The translations under genes and the position numbers were made by a program. Below are positions 1 through 4,715 of a stretch of DNA of 5,595 nucleotides, piece by piece. The stretch is taken from the NCBI GenBank assembly GCA_023151145.1, contig JAKLJM010000263.1, positions 1 through 5,595 of the forward strand, written 5' to 3'. The notes below the pieces were generated by a model. That model saw nothing but the letters and a program-made list of their open reading frames with translations. It did no database searches and had not been told where the DNA came from. Numbering within the stretch: the stretch's first letter is position 1; the number at the start of each line of letters is the position of its first letter. Source of the stretch: Bacteriovoracaceae bacterium (GTDB lineage: Bacteria > Bdellovibrionota > Bacteriovoracia > Bacteriovoracales > Bacteriovoracaceae).

Positions 1-173
1 GAGGTCACTTCCGTGAAGAATCACAAACTGAAGAAAACGAAGCAAAAAGAGAAGACGAAAAATTTTGTCACGTTGCTGATTGGGAATACCAAGGAGACAA
101 CTCAGCCCCATTACGTCACATTGAAGAACTTAAATTTGAGCACGTTGCTTTAACTCAACGTAGCTACAAGTAG
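1..173 (+). CDS. sdhA: Succinate dehydrogenase/fumarate reductase flavoprotein subunit, C-terminal end (partial)
   Basis: This is the last 57 codons of the flavoprotein subunit, read in the frame that starts at base 3 and ends in TAG. The visible protein begins GHFREESQTEENEAKR and ends in LTQRSYK. Both are typical of the C-terminal domain of SdhA/FrdA in B-type enzymes (Bacillus, Bacteroidetes, Bdellovibrio-like). The Arg in GHFREE belongs to the conserved substrate-binding region of this family. The protein carries covalent FAD and oxidises succinate to fumarate on the cytoplasmic face of the inner membrane, passing electrons to SdhB. The gene is cut by the window edge, not truncated in nature as far as can be seen. 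Only 10 bases separate it from sdhB, so the two are co-transcribed. The FAD-binding region lies outside the window, so the call rests on the tail and on the neighbour. Confidence 0.93.
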   Translation, partial: GHFREESQTEENEAKREDEKFCHVADWEYQGDNSAPLRHIEELKFEHVALTQRSYK

Positions 174-180
174 AGAGGAA
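174..180 (+). promoter_or_regulatory. Shine-Dalgarno sequence of sdhB
   Basis: AGAGGAA directly follows the sdhA stop codon and precedes the sdhB ATG by 3 bases (4 from the AGGA core). The spacing is short but the match is strong, and it fixes the ATG at 184 as the start. Confidence 0.7.
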
Positions 181-183
181 GTT

Positions 184-957
184 ATGGCAGGAAATAGTAC
201 ACAAAAAATGAAGATCAATTTAAAAGTTTGGCGCCAGAAAGATAATAAAACTGCTGGAGCAATGAAAGACTATTCACTCGATAACGTTTCACCTGACATG
301 TCGTTTTTAGAAATGATGGATACGTTAAATGAAACTTTAGTTAAAAAAGGTGAAGATGCTGTTGCGTTTGATCACGATTGCCGCGAAGGAATTTGCGGAA
401 TGTGTTCAATGATGATTAACGGTGAAGCTCACGGACCACAAAAAGAAGTAACTACTTGTCAGTTACACATGAGAAAATTTAAAGATGGCGATACCATTGT
501 CGTTGAACCATGGAGAGCGAAAGCATTTCCTGTGTTAAAAGACTTAATGGTAGATCGTACGGCTTTCGATCAAATCATGGCAGCTGGAGGATTCGTTAAC
601 GTTAATACCGGAAACGCACCCGATGGTAACGCCATTTTGATCGGTCAAGAAAACGCTGAACTCGCTATGGATGCTGCTGCTTGTATTGGCTGTGGTGCTT
701 GTGTGGCAAGCTGTAAAAACGCTTCTGCAATGCTCTTTACTGCTGCAAAAATCTCGCAATTGGCCCTTTTACCTCAAGGTCAAGTCGAATCGGCCGAGAG
801 AGCAAAGGCCATGATCGAAAAAATGGATGAACTTGGTTTTGGTAACTGTACCAACGAAGCAGAATGTGAAGCTCAATGTCCAAAAGGCATTAAGATTGAA
901 AACATTGCACGCATGAATATGGAATATACAAAATCGTTATTCGGCTCAAGAAAATAG
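184..957 (+). CDS. sdhB: Succinate dehydrogenase/fumarate reductase iron-sulfur subunit
   Basis: A complete 257-residue iron-sulfur subunit that carries electrons from the FAD of SdhA through three clusters to the quinone site of the membrane anchor. All cluster ligands are visible. The N-terminal ferredoxin domain holds the [2Fe-2S] ligands Cys66, Cys71, Cys74 and Cys92 (motif DCREGICGMC). The C-terminal domain has CIGCGACVASC (Cys167, 170, 173, 177) and then Cys222, Cys228 and Cys232. By analogy with E. coli SdhB, Cys167/170/173/232 would bind [4Fe-4S] and Cys177/222/228 would bind [3Fe-4S]; the spacings between these residues match. The length is close to the family norm. It lies 10 bases after sdhA and is followed by a strong terminator, so it is the last gene of the operon. 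The sdhC membrane anchor is not in the window and is probably upstream of sdhA. A fumarate reductase role cannot be excluded from sequence alone. Confidence 0.96.
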   Translation: MAGNSTQKMKINLKVWRQKDNKTAGAMKDYSLDNVSPDMSFLEMMDTLNETLVKKGEDAVAFDHDCREGICGMCSMMINGEAHGPQKEVTTCQLHMRKFKDGDTIVVEPWRAKAFPVLKDLMVDRTAFDQIMAAGGFVNVNTGNAPDGNAILIGQENAELAMDAAACIGCGACVASCKNASAMLFTAAKISQLALLPQGQVESAERAKAMIEKMDELGFGNCTNEAECEAQCPKGIKIENIARMNMEYTKSLFGSRK

Positions 958-969
958 AACAAATATTTG

Positions 970-997
970 GCCCTCTTTTATAAAGAGGGCTTTTATT
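970..997 (+). terminator. Intrinsic terminator of the sdh operon, overlapping the RBS of the next gene
   Basis: A perfect 9-bp stem (GCCCTCTTT at 970-978 paired with AAAGAGGGC at 982-990) has a 3-base loop and is followed by TTTTATT. It starts 12 bases after the sdhB stop. The 3' arm contains GAGGG (985-989), which is also the only good Shine-Dalgarno sequence for the ATG at 998. Confidence 0.88.
984..989 (+). promoter_or_regulatory. Shine-Dalgarno sequence of the SprT-like gene, inside the terminator stem
   Basis: AGAGGG lies 8 bases before the ATG at 998, which is ideal spacing. It forms most of the 3' arm of the sdh terminator hairpin, so it would be base-paired in any transcript that reads through from sdhB. 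Confidence 0.6.
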
Positions 998-1600
998 ATG
1001 AGAATTTACTCTAAAGCCACGGAATCATTTCTAAAGAAATTAAGACCAATGCTTGTTCAAATTTTAGAACAGGAAATGAAACTTAATTTTAAATCTAAAA
1101 GAGTTCTTTTTAAGAATTATTACTATCCAATAAATCTCGTCGTCTTCGAAGGTGGCAATAAGCTTGGCTATTTTGACTATCGCACTTTTACCATTGCCTT
1201 AAACAAAAGACTAATGTTTGAAGCAAAAACAGATGTTATCAAAGACATTCTTCGCCACGAATTGGCCCATTTTTACTGTTACCTGGACTATGGATTAAAA
1301 GAAATTCACGGTGAAGATTTTAAAAATGTTTGTCGCCTATTCAAATGGAATGAAACTGTTATTAAGGCGAGCTCTAGCGTTGAAATTGAAAATCAAAAAT
1401 ATACTGATAGTGAATTTGATAAAATTCAAGAACGCTTAAAAAAGCTTTTAAGTCTACAAAGCTCATCAAATATCCATGAAGCAGAGCTGGCGACGATGAA
1501 GGCCAATGAACTTATTATAGAATACAATTTAAGTGCTTTCGCTCAACAAATTTTTATGTCGCTCCCGTTTTCAATATGTCTAAAGGCTCCTTTCAACTAG
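998..1600 (+). CDS. SprT-like zinc metallopeptidase plus DUF2786 domain, N-terminal part of a frameshifted gene
   Basis: This frame encodes 200 residues. The first ~125 resemble the SprT-like domain. They contain the zinc-binding, catalytic motif HELAH (His87, Glu88, His91) and a downstream HGEDF (His104) that fits the third zinc ligand of SprT/Spartan proteins. Residues ~141-180, with a KLLSLQSSSNIHEAELA core, match DUF2786, a short helical domain often found with putative nuclease or protease partners. After residue ~183 the frame runs into unrelated residues (ending KAPFN), while the -1 frame continues a sensible protein, so the native protein was probably about 336 residues spanning 998-2007. 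SprT-like proteins act on DNA-bound or stressed proteins in the cytoplasm, but the substrate here is unknown. The ATG start is supported by a well-spaced Shine-Dalgarno sequence. The gene may be expressed as a truncated metallopeptidase, may be a pseudogene, or may be intact if the shift is a sequencing error. Confidence 0.8.
   Translation: MRIYSKATESFLKKLRPMLVQILEQEMKLNFKSKRVLFKNYYYPINLVVFEGGNKLGYFDYRTFTIALNKRLMFEAKTDVIKDILRHELAHFYCYLDYGLKEIHGEDFKNVCRLFKWNETVIKASSSVEIENQKYTDSEFDKIQERLKKLLSLQSSSNIHEAELATMKANELIIEYNLSAFAQQIFMSLPFSICLKAPFN
1547..1558 (+). other. Probable frameshift site (-1) splitting the SprT/DUF2786 gene
   Basis: The upstream frame reads QQ-I-F-M-S-L here, while the -1 frame reads QQ-N-F-Y-V-A-P-V-F-N and runs straight into the downstream open frame, which has no stop from 1510 to 2007. 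The sequence CAACAAATTTTTATG contains A3 and T5 runs. Loss of one base from either run would give exactly this shift. Restoring one A or T gives a single open frame of about 336 codons. Confidence 0.72.
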
Positions 1601-2007
1601 AAGTTGTCGGAAGTAAAAACAATATAGAACTCGCCAAATATGTGGCCGGTTTTTTAGATCTAAAACTAGATGAACTTTATGAAAGCGAAAAACTGAAAAA
1701 CCCTAAAATATTAAAAGGTCTGGCCGCTAAAAATGCCTTTCTTAAAGGTATCGGCATGGGCTATGTCGAAAAAATCGAACACGCCCATCAAAGTCACCGT
1801 AAGGGAAATGAACTCATACTCTTAAAATATGAACTACAAAAACAAATCTCTCGTGTGTATCCAAGACTTGGTTCAAGCTATTCCTCTGCGGGCTTTGGCA
1901 ATAGTGCGGCAAAAGACATTGGTATAACTGCTGGAAAAAATCTTTCGATTAATCCTGCGATTAAAAATTCAAATACAAAAACTTTTCTTTTAGGACTAAT
2001 CAAATGA
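1576..2007 (+). CDS. C-terminal part of the frameshifted SprT-like/DUF2786 protein
   Basis: This frame gives 143 residues from the ATG at 1576, but it is open upstream to 1510, and the ATG has no Shine-Dalgarno sequence, so it is probably not an independent start. Residues just before and after this Met (VAPVFNMSKGSFQLEVVG) read as one continuous strand-rich segment. The segment around LKGLAAKNAFLKGIGMGYVE is a helical stretch of the kind seen after DUF2786 in longer proteins (the DUF7168-like region; assignment from memory of the family, moderate certainty). It is followed by a Gly/Ser-rich tail with SAGFGNSAAKDIGITAGK. No catalytic motif of its own is visible. The stop codon overlaps the start of the DUF423 gene (ATGA), so translation of the two is probably coupled, and a ribosome that failed to reach this frame would also affect the next gene. 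Confidence 0.7.
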   Translation: MSKGSFQLEVVGSKNNIELAKYVAGFLDLKLDELYESEKLKNPKILKGLAAKNAFLKGIGMGYVEKIEHAHQSHRKGNELILLKYELQKQISRVYPRLGSSYSSAGFGNSAAKDIGITAGKNLSINPAIKNSNTKTFLLGLIK

Positions 2008-2366
2008 AACAAAAAAACTTAGCGTTCATTGCTTTAATTCTCATGGCCTTAGGTGTTCTTATTGGAGCTTTTGGAGCTCATGGCCTTAAAAATTTAGTGG
2101 AAGAAAAATATCTTGATACTTTTAAGACGGGAGTTACTTATCACTTTTATCATGCACTAGGATTATTGATCTTATCGCGTTTTGATACAGTAAATATTTT
2201 TAAATTCTCACCAAAGCTGATTCTCGCTGGAATGATCATTTTTTCATTTAATTGTTATCTCTATACACTGACACAACAAAAAGTTTTTGCCATGATCGTT
2301 CCTTTCGGGGGAGTTTTAATGGTTATAGGTTGGGTGGTTGCGGCTTTAGAGAGTAGAAAATCTTAA
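2004..2366 (+). CDS. DUF423 family small inner-membrane protein (YgdD-like)
   Basis: A 120-residue, very hydrophobic protein with about four predicted membrane helices (roughly residues 5-24, 46-60, 68-88 and 94-114). It shows the family hallmarks in order: GAFGAHGL (21-28) at the end of helix 1, YHFYHALGLL (46-55) in helix 2 and PFGGVLMVIGW (100-110) in helix 4. The length is normal for DUF423. The biochemical role of the family is not established. The start overlaps the previous stop codon by four bases, and AGGA at 1992-1995 is a good Shine-Dalgarno sequence 8 bases upstream. At the 3' end its TAA overlaps the stop codon of the convergent - strand gene by two bases, leaving no room for a separate terminator. 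Confidence 0.92.
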   Translation: MKQKNLAFIALILMALGVLIGAFGAHGLKNLVEEKYLDTFKTGVTYHFYHALGLLILSRFDTVNIFKFSPKLILAGMIIFSFNCYLYTLTQQKVFAMIVPFGGVLMVIGWVVAALESRKS

Positions 2367-2809
2367 TCTAAATTTTTAAGTTTTCCTTTATAGCGCTCAA
2401 CTAATAAAGGAATCTCTAACCACTCACCATTTTTAAACAGACAACGATCCGTTTCTTCAACTTCGTTGGAAATGGCAGACTTAAAAGTAAAGATTTGAGG
2501 CTCCCCTTTTAGTTCATAACAAATCTTAAAGCCAGGAGAACCAAACTCTCCTAAAAGACCTTTTATCTCCATTACTTTAATAGGTTCCTGGAACCCATGA
2601 GCACATGGTAGGGATTTTTTTTGATCGAAGCATTTTTTTGAAACATAAAAAATTTTTTCTTGAAATTCAATTGAACAAACATACTCTTTTTGAGTAATTT
2701 CTTTTTGTTTTAAAATATATCCTGACTTACTTTCAAAACATTTTTCTGAAGCTAAAGATGATAATGAAAAAAAAGAAATTAAGACTAAGAAATAAAAAAA
2801 ACCTTTCAT
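2363..2809 (-). CDS. Small secreted six-cysteine protein of unknown function
   Basis: I do not recognise a family. The 148-residue protein begins with a clear Sec signal peptide: Lys2, a hydrophobic stretch at residues 4-19, and a likely cleavage after Ala20 (SLA|SE). The mature part has six cysteines (24, 45, 60, 69, 97, 123), an even number consistent with three disulfides in the periplasm or outside the cell, and it is rich in Lys, Glu and aromatic residues. The start ATG is preceded by GGAG at 2822-2819 with 9 bases spacing. That GGAG is part of the last two sense codons of the upstream papain-like gene, whose stop is only 6 bases before this ATG, so the two genes are almost certainly co-transcribed and perhaps translationally coupled. 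A role with the upstream enzyme (partner, inhibitor or co-secreted factor) is inference from position only. Confidence 0.75.
   Translation of the reverse strand: MKGFFYFLVLISFFSLSSLASEKCFESKSGYILKQKEITQKEYVCSIEFQEKIFYVSKKCFDQKKSLPCAHGFQEPIKVMEIKGLLGEFGSPGFKICYELKGEPQIFTFKSAISNEVEETDRCLFKNGEWLEIPLLVERYKGKLKNLD
2383..2412. repeat. Inverted repeat (stem-loop) at the convergent gene ends
   Basis: TTCCTTTAT (2383-2391) and ATAAAGGAA (2404-2412) are a perfect 9-bp inverted repeat around a 12-base loop. It lies in the last codons of the - strand six-cysteine gene and just past the stop of the + strand DUF423 gene. Neither strand shows a long U tract after it, so it is at best a weak terminator or 3'-end stabilising hairpin for the + strand transcript. 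Confidence 0.45.
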
Positions 2810-2815
2810 TTCGTT

Positions 2816-3814
2816 TTACTCCATTACAGTTATGCTGCTGCCTACATTATTTAAAAAGCGTTCACTTATCCAAAAATACCCATTAGTTCTTTTGCAATTT
2901 TTATTAATATCTTCATTACAACTAGTATCACAGCGAGTTTCAGGATGGCTGGCCGCACACGACCTGCCATGGGAATTTCGAACTAAGTATTCACATTGGC
3001 GAGTTTTTTCATTAAACTTTCTTCCGACTACCACTGAAGCATGCATGGCCGTTCCAGTACTATTTATAATAGGAGCATAATTATAGGTAAGACCGGCAAT
3101 ATTTTTTGACTCTAATGCTTTATCGATATGATCACTAATCGTCACCTTATCAAAAAACCATCCCCCTTCTTCTGAGTAAGACTTACGAGTAAAAGGCTTC
3201 ACCTGCACTGGCCGACATGAAGAAGTTAAAAGACGATCTAGATACATGCCCTTTGTAGAATTTTTAACGGAGTTGAGTATTTCTTGGCAAGAAGCACTTG
3301 GAAAAATCTTTGCAATTTTATTTTTTGATTCTTCATCGACACAGGTGAGGTCTCTACCTTGTTTTTTAGCGGCCTTTAGAGAATCTGATATCTTGTCATA
3401 AGTTGATAAGATATCGTTTAAAACCGCATGAAGAAACGTATTGTTGCCAACTCGGTTTTTTAGCGTCAAAACGTAATCAGATGAAGGTAAGTCTTTTTCC
3501 AAACAAAAACGGTTACGCTTTTTAGCGACATCAATTGCTTTACCGACATTCTCACCCGCACTTCGAAGTCTTGGAATAGCTATATCAAAATAAATTCCTG
3601 GTTTAACAAATCCAATGGCCGATATTCTTTTATTTTCTTTATAACTTAAAAGATCACTGGACACATAAGAATAACACCAACCAAGTCCATCTTGGTTTCT
3701 CGTGTTGCTTCGATTGATGGCTTGATTTTCATTAATAATCGTTGAACAAGAAAAAGCATCGATAACAAAAAGCATCGAACATAAATAACAAAAAAATAAC
3801 TTCAATAAGTTCAA
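2816..3814 (-). CDS. Secreted papain-like (C1-type) cysteine peptidase homologue, cysteine-rich
   Basis: From the TTG at 3814 the protein has 332 residues. The hydrophobic N-terminus (MNLLKLFFCYLCSMLFVIDAFS, cut here in two readings: MNLLK then a core of ~15 residues) is a Sec signal with likely cleavage before Cys23. The mature part carries the papain active-site set in order: RNQDGLGWCYSYVSSDLLS gives Gln41 and nucleophile Cys47, six residues apart as in papain; MHASVVVG gives His258; and YLVRNSHG gives Asn280. Ten further mature cysteines suggest disulfides. A Cys-rich insertion (286, 295, 299, 307) lies between NSHG and the GYFWIS strand, where papain has only a few residues. No separate propeptide is obvious. 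A longer frame starts at TTG 3850, but that codon has no Shine-Dalgarno sequence and sits almost on a TATAAT box, whereas AAGGA stands 7 bases before TTG 3814. The gene leads a two-gene unit with the six-cysteine protein. Its substrate is unknown and peptidase activity is inferred. Confidence 0.72.
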   Translation of the reverse strand: MNLLKLFFCYLCSMLFVIDAFSCSTIINENQAINRSNTRNQDGLGWCYSYVSSDLLSYKENKRISAIGFVKPGIYFDIAIPRLRSAGENVGKAIDVAKKRNRFCLEKDLPSSDYVLTLKNRVGNNTFLHAVLNDILSTYDKISDSLKAAKKQGRDLTCVDEESKNKIAKIFPSASCQEILNSVKNSTKGMYLDRLLTSSCRPVQVKPFTRKSYSEEGGWFFDKVTISDHIDKALESKNIAGLTYNYAPIINSTGTAMHASVVVGRKFNEKTRQCEYLVRNSHGRSCAASHPETRCDTSCNEDINKNCKRTNGYFWISERFLNNVGSSITVME

Positions 3815-3821
3815 GGAATAT

Positions 3822-3826
3822 TCCTT
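3822..3826 (-). promoter_or_regulatory. Shine-Dalgarno sequence that decides the start of the papain-like gene
   Basis: On the - strand AAGGA lies 7 bases before TTG at 3814-3812. The alternative upstream TTG at 3850 has no such site. The resulting N-terminus (MNLLKLFF) is a more compact, typical signal peptide. Confidence 0.55.
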
Positions 3827-3861
3827 TATCCTCTGAGGATAAACATTCAACAGTTATCTAA

Positions 3862-3890
3862 ATTATAGGTGAATTTTGGCTTTTTCTACA
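3862..3890 (-). promoter_or_regulatory. Candidate promoter of the papain-like gene and its partner
   Basis: On the - strand there is a perfect -10 hexamer TATAAT (3867-3862), with a poor -35 (TGTAGA, 3890-3885) 17 bases upstream. Transcription would start near 3855, giving a leader of about 40 bases to TTG 3814, but only about 5 bases to TTG 3850. It lies in the short gap after queE, where no convincing terminator is seen, so read-through from queE is also possible. Confidence 0.4.
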
Positions 3891-3900
3891 GTGAGGAAAA

Positions 3901-4611
3901 TTACACTTGTTTTTTGTCTGGTCCATGGATCCATTTATGTTGCTGACCAATGACTCTAAAAAATCCCCCCATTTCTTCGTTCCAAGAAATGATTTGTTGA
4001 AATCTCTCCATTGGGAAGATTTCTTCTGTGTTATAACAAGGAGTTAATACCCAGGCGACTTTTGATTGAGGAAACTCGTCAAGCATCTGTGTTCGAATTT
4101 GGAGAGCTGCATGAAAATCGTCACGATCATAAACAACTGCTTTGATCTGCGCTTTATCGGCATACTTAGAAACAATTTTTCTAATATTTTCAACAGAAGT
4201 TTTAACTCCAGTTGATGGAGTTTTAAAATCAAAAGAGATAAAATCAACAATTTCAAATAACTCATCGACAACTCTAGCACCGGCAGCTTCAATATTTAAT
4301 CCATAACCGTGGTTTTTAAGCGTTTTGGCGAGATCGATTACACCTGGAAGTAATTTAGGATGAAGTGGATCTCCACCAGTAATTGAAACGAATTTGATCT
4401 TTCCTTTAAAGCCTTCTTCATGCACAAGATTCACAATCTCTTCCGTGGTATGAGTCGAGGTATTCAGAAAGTCCCAAGTATCTTTTGAGTCGCAGTTTAA
4501 ACAACCAATCGCACAACCCTGATAGCGCACGAACACCTGAGGTCTTCCGACGTGGATCCCCTCACCTTCTGTGGCCCGATAAATACAGTTGATCATTTGT
4601 TGATTACTCAT
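3901..4611 (-). CDS. queE: 7-carboxy-7-deazaguanine synthase (radical SAM enzyme QueE)
   Basis: A complete 236-residue QueE. It converts 6-carboxy-tetrahydropterin to 7-carboxy-7-deazaguanine in the cytoplasm, a step towards preQ0 and queuosine in tRNA. The visible signature is that of a small radical SAM protein: TEGEGIHVGRPQVFVRYQGC near the N-terminus, with the cluster motif CAIGCLNCD (Cys33, Cys37, Cys40; CX3CX2C) that binds [4Fe-4S] and SAM. Then comes TGGDP (79-82), the family's GGE/D SAM-binding motif; IEAAG (108-111), the usual IETNG region; DFISFDFKTPSTG, corresponding to the substrate-binding strand; and a C-terminal QQHKWIHG. The length is in the family range. The usual partners queC, queD and queF are not in the window. 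The ATG at 4611 has no Shine-Dalgarno sequence, and a candidate promoter lies so close that the mRNA leader would be only a few bases. The next Met (residue 6) also lacks an RBS. Confidence 0.94.
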   Translation of the reverse strand: MSNQQMINCIYRATEGEGIHVGRPQVFVRYQGCAIGCLNCDSKDTWDFLNTSTHTTEEIVNLVHEEGFKGKIKFVSITGGDPLHPKLLPGVIDLAKTLKNHGYGLNIEAAGARVVDELFEIVDFISFDFKTPSTGVKTSVENIRKIVSKYADKAQIKAVVYDRDDFHAALQIRTQMLDEFPQSKVAWVLTPCYNTEEIFPMERFQQIISWNEEMGGFFRVIGQQHKWIHGPDKKQV

Positions 4612-4622
4612 AGCTGGCTGAT

Positions 4623-4650
4623 ATTTAACTGAAAGCTAGAAATCAGTCAA
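4623..4650 (-). promoter_or_regulatory. Candidate queE promoter with a very short leader
   Basis: On the - strand TTGACT (4650-4645, five of six consensus bases) is followed after 16 bases by TTAAAT (4628-4623, four of six). Transcription would start near 4616, about 4-5 bases before the queE ATG, which would explain the missing Shine-Dalgarno sequence. Confidence 0.45.
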
Positions 4651-4658
4651 TGAAAGCT
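4630..4658. repeat. Direct repeat TGAAAGCT flanking the queE -35 region
   Basis: TGAAAGCT occurs at 4630-4637 and again at 4651-4658, exactly 21 bases apart (two helical turns). On the - strand the copies (AGCTTTCA) bracket the candidate -35 box TTGACT, the second lying in the spacer just upstream of the -10. It could be a binding site for a dimeric regulator, but two 8-mers in AT-rich DNA may be chance. Confidence 0.4.
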
Positions 4659-4715
4659 TCCCGCACACCTAAAGATCGTGAAGAAATTTCAGGGTTTAAG
4701 TGAAAGGGCGAGAAT

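Noticed and set aside
544..759. A 71-codon open frame on the - strand inside sdhB
   Set aside because: It is antisense to the cluster-binding part of a clearly real gene and has no recognisable motif.
979..984. TATAAA in the terminator loop as a -10 box for the gene at 998
   Set aside because: It has no -35 partner, and a start about 7 bases downstream would remove the Shine-Dalgarno sequence that fits the gene so well.
1547..1558. Programmed -1 ribosomal frameshifting in the SprT/DUF2786 gene
   Set aside because: The zero-frame codons are CAA ATT TTT ATG. No X-XXY-YYZ slippery heptamer is present, and the T5 run is short for transcriptional slippage. A base loss or sequencing error is simpler.
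2832..3080. An 82-codon open frame on the + strand
   Set aside because: It lies antisense to the C-terminal half of the papain-like gene, where the - strand frame carries the conserved His and Asn motifs.
3742..3756. Lipobox for a lipoprotein reading of the papain-like protein (Cys23, sequence DAFSC)
   Set aside because: The -3 to -1 residues Ala-Phe-Ser do not fit a lipobox (Leu at -3, small residue at -2). Ordinary signal peptidase cleavage fits better.
4044..4292. An 82-codon, Leu-rich open frame on the - strand
   Set aside because: It is an alternative frame inside queE. Its Leu-rich composition is a by-product of frame-shifted reading of AT-rich codons.
4612..4715. preQ1 riboswitch upstream of queE
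   Set aside because: The gap lacks a compact hairpin with an A-rich tail and pairing to the RBS, and the likely mRNA leader is only a few bases long.
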